A DNA stretch of 64,000 nt from Pterobdella sp. o SKG-2022 (Eukaryota; Annelida; Clitellata; Hirudinida; Piscicolidae). The number at the start of each line of letters is the position of its first letter. Within the stretch, counting starts at the first letter, position 1. Location: the NCBI GenBank assembly GCA_964035795.1, contig OZ038320.1, positions 1,718,053-1,782,052 of the forward strand. The letters run 5' to 3'. Of the stretch, positions 60,719 to 64,000 are shown one piece after another. The notes beneath the pieces were generated by a model that was not told the DNA's origin, searched no databases, and saw nothing but the letters and a program-made list of their open reading frames with translations. Position numbers and translations under genes: made by a program.

Positions 60719-63462
60719 TCACGAATTCTTCGCTAAATGTTGCTTGACACTGCAAAAGAAATGATCTCATTTACAATAAAATTAAACACACACTCAACAC
60801 GGCAATAATCTCCGCAAATTTACTAACCATACACCAAAATGCCTAAAAAACTTACGAACCTCATTTGCAATTGGGTCTGGGCATCAGCAATCTGACTGGG
60901 TGTTCCATAGATGATGATGATGCGGGCATCCTGGCCACCACCCACATCATCAATGTCTACCTCTGCCCCCGTCTCGTTACGTATTCTTCGGATGTTTGAT
61001 CCTGACTTTCCTATTATCACCCCTGCTAACTGTAGTAGATGTATATCACATAATATTTCCTTAAGTTATACGAAAATATTAACAAAAAACAACTGTCTAA
61101 TAAAAGAATGTTAAAAAGCCAAACATGAAGACACAGACCTCTGCTGGAATGCTGACTTTTTGGGTGGTCTTGATGGCCACTGGGGGTTCATCCCTGTTGT
61201 GCGTTTGTGGCTTTTAAAGATCGTTTTAAGAAACTAAATGCATGTGCGAGCTGAGCATATATAAAACGTGAAAAAGTTAATGAACTTTATTTGATTTAAA
61301 TTTAATAACTAGTACCACAAATACTCACCTATATCTCCTACCCCTATCACTGCCTCCCCTCCTGTCATCATCTCGACCTCCTCTACTGTAAGGTCATTAG
61401 AGTGATATTGTTGGACAAATACAGCGAACTTTATATATATGAAATAACGTTGAAGATAACTTTAACACTTATTTCCTAAGTGAACAAGGTAAGTTACTCA
61501 ACTTGAACACAATTTTCTAAGTCTATTAAGATGCGACAAAGCTCTTGATAAGTTGAACTTACATTACTAAAAGCTTTAAATAGAAAATTAAGCATAAAAA
61601 ATATTAACAAATATACAGCAACAAGCAACAAATATAGAGACTCACAAGTCTCTGGGTCTTCGAGGATTCCTTCTTCCATAGTCATCATCATCATAATACC
61701 CACCATAGTCACTCACAGCTTCAGGGTTGTAGCAGTTTGGGTCGTAATAATCACACATTCCTTTTGGGGGCCACTAGAGGTTGAAGTGTACTTGATTGAT
61801 TAATGATGGATATGAGGTTTATACATCCATGACATGAATTAGCTTTTTTGATTCTTCAAAAAGGTATATGCTGATAGTTCAGAAAAAATTTAAATTAAAA
61901 TTTAAGTTTGACTTTGAGCTTTAGTTACCTAAGTCAATATATTCAAAACTATCTCATTATACTTCCTCTTTTCATACCAAATCATACACAACCCTGACCA
62001 CTCACAGCTCTCAACATGACGTGGATGTGAACAAGGGCCTTAGCTACAAGATCAGGTCGACCAATAGCAAGGACTATCCTCTCACTGGATTGAGGACAAC
62101 ATTCAGGGAACACCTTGATCTCACATTGCAGGTCATGCCTCAACTCCTTCAACTTGTTGCCTCCTTTGCCTATCACACATCCTGCCTGTGGGATACGGGA
62201 TGTTAAATGCTTTTAAATATTTATCACTTACATTCTTTACAATAGAGGTTATAGAGATGGTGCATGTTTAAATAGTATATAATATTAAAATGAAGCACCA
62301 CTACCTGACTATTATGGATGAGCATTTTGAGTTCCATTTCATCTTCATCATCAGTGTCCCCATCCCCTCGATCCCTGCGAGGCTTCTTGTTCTTCGTCTC
62401 TTTATCTTTTGAATTTTTCTGTGGAGGAATGGTTATGTGGTTACTGTAGTCAATATCATTTTAGTTGATATAAGTCTCAAATGGTTAGAATTCTTTGAAA
62501 GCAACCTCAACAAAAGCATTGGCAATATCAAGCAGAATGCCAATGAGTCCCTCTTCCTCTCCAGCCATCACCACCAACCTGCATGTCAATAATAACTTCA
62601 TATTGTGTCCTATAGGGTGCATCATTAATAAAATTGTCAATTAGTCCTTGTAGTGGTTTGAAGCATTTTATATGACCAGATGGCTATACAGATGCTGAAA
62701 TAGGTGGGAATTGGATAACACAAGATTCCTTATGCAGTTACCAAAGGTGACAACTGCATAAAAGTACCAAGATTTTGAATCTTAGGTATTCTTGGATTCT
62801 TTTTTGAATATCTTATAGATTCTCAAGGCTATAGATGAAGTGAATAATAATTCGTAAATACAATAAAACATGAGGCATTAAGAAGGAAATGCAGTAATAA
62901 ATGGGTGATTATGGGGCATACCGTTCTGGAGTGCGGCTGTCGGTTACTGTGACACTAGATTTATGCTGGAGGAAAAGTGGAGTGAGGATTGGAATGATTG
63001 AATTCAGATCAGAGAACATCATAGAAATAATTCGGTGACATGTAGGTAAGGAGTGATATGACAGGTTAATGACAAGATTTATGGATTTCAAGAATTCTTT
63101 AAATGGAAGTTGGCGAAATTATTCAGATATATTGGAAACAGGAATCGCGAAAAAAAAAATAAAAAGTAAACATAAGTACAAAAAGCTCACATCGTATCGA
63201 AGTTTTTTAACATTTTCTCCTCCTCTGCCAATAACAGCACCGGCATCCTTCAAAGTAAGAAAAATGATTAAAAATTTTAAATACATCAAAATGTACGCAC
63301 TTTTGATCGAATTATTAATCTGATTTCATTTCTTTCGTCATATCTCCTTCTACCTCTACGATCTTCAATGCTTCTACTTCTCGAACGATCTCTTCTATAA
63401 TTGTCTGCAAATAAAAAAAAATTTTTAAATGTATTCGACAATTTAGAATATAACTTACTCAT
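60719..63462 (-). CDS. HNRNPK: Heterogeneous nuclear ribonucleoprotein K
   Basis: Twelve exons: 63459-63462, 63301-63404, 63191-63247, 62922-62965, 62506-62578, 62305-62418, 62006-62185, 61646-61773, 61329-61385, 61139-61193, 60860-61029 and 60719-60749. All phases agree; 338 residues against 463 in human. KH1 has AGAVIGRGGENVKKLRYD, with TVTDSRTPER downstream. KH2 has AGCVIGKGGNKLKELRHD and KVFPECCPQSSERIV. KH3 has AGVIIGKSGSNIRRIRNETG. Each GxxG loop is present (GRGG, GKGG, GKSG). An Arg/Ser/Tyr-rich N-terminus and an RG/Tyr/Asp-rich linker (YYDDDDYGRRN, RGGRDDDRRGG) separate the domains; the proline-rich SH3-binding region of vertebrates is missing, explaining the shorter length. It ends SVKQHLAKNS. 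Known role: poly(C) RNA/DNA binding in splicing, transcription and translation. The first coding exon carries only ATG plus one base. Confidence 0.95.
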
Positions 63463-64000
63463 TACAAATGGAAGCGTTAAAATGAAAAGCGACACAACGG
63501 TTATAATAACCAAAAAGCCTGAATTTGGCATAGAAATTTAACTTGAGCTTATTCATTTTTATTTTTTGAAATTTTAGCTTAAATTTTATGTTTCATATTT
63601 AAATGAAATTTTAAAATACTTCAACTTTATTTTATGCAATATTAATCAGTTTTTTTATCTAAATTTACTTTTAACAAGTTTCCACATGCTTGAAATCGGT
63701 TTTGTTCGTTTGAGGTTTTATGTTATAAGATGAATTTTTATATAGAGTCGGCAAAAATTTTGAAACTACTTCAAAATAAAAAAGGAACGTTAAAAAACCT
63801 TATCTACGCAAGCAAACATGTCGTAAGATAAAGTAACATTATAATATAACGAATATGTCTCATAAAGTTCCTTCTCCATTTATAACAGAATAAAAAGAAA
63901 CTAAAAGCATTCATGCTTGGAGTGGTAAAAATGGTTCCAATTTTAGAAGAAATAACACAAAATAAATCCGAAAAAGTTTATAAATTCAAATTTATCGAGG
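63463..64000. other. 5' flank of HNRNPK, AT-rich
   Basis: Holds the HNRNPK 5' UTR and presumed promoter. No further gene is visible up to the window edge. Confidence 0.45.

Overview
The window is eukaryotic nuclear DNA from an invertebrate animal. It is about two-thirds A+T, and its genes are split into small exons with GT-AG introns. It carries metazoan genes (a neurexin homologue, cyclin G, HNRNPK, PSMB3, PGLS, RPL21), LINE fragments, tRNA-derived repeats, long microsatellites and a 200-base assembly gap. The Asn-rich coding tracts and (ATT)n/(ATC)n content suggest a lophotrochozoan such as a leech, but the species is inference. All gene models below were built by hand from splice sites, reading phase and family resemblance; nothing was searched.

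Layout. 1-1503: a possible partial exon and a small basic-protein gene (+). 3038-14966 (-): the 3' half of a divergent neurexin (LNS5-EGF-LNS6-stalk-TM) with a very long Asn-rich cytoplasmic tail, open at its N-terminal side. 15-28 kb: gene-poor, with a 478-bp (TAGA)n array, a truncated but uninterrupted LINE, and a foldback/MITE-like family. 28.6-33.1 kb: a cyclin G/I-family gene (+) convergent with a small acidic-protein gene (-). 33-40.9 kb: gene-poor, low-complexity. 40.9-45.8 kb: PSMB3 (-) and PGLS (+), head to head across 482 bp. 46-51 kb: a LINE remnant and a CCDC42/CFAP73-like coiled-coil gene (+). 51.9 kb: a one-exon small secreted protein that looks GPI-anchored. 54.8-56.2 kb: a small multi-pass membrane protein (+) and an unrecognised basic protein (-). 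56.7-58.6 kb: complete RPL21 (-). 59.5-60.5 kb: a LINE remnant. 60.7-63.5 kb: complete HNRNPK (-).

The most notable result is in and beside RPL21. Three copies of a 131-nt block and one unrelated 125-nt block, all in the sense orientation of RPL21, have the full hairpin-H box-hairpin-ACA layout of H/ACA snoRNAs. In the repeated block both guide pockets match 28S rRNA sites (from memory) at the canonical distance from the H and ACA boxes. The 3' site is the one I recall as the target of human SNORA27, which is also hosted by RPL21.

The protein genes do not form an operon or pathway. They are housekeeping genes (proteasome, pentose phosphate pathway, ribosome, RNA binding) next to a neuronal adhesion gene and a ciliary gene.
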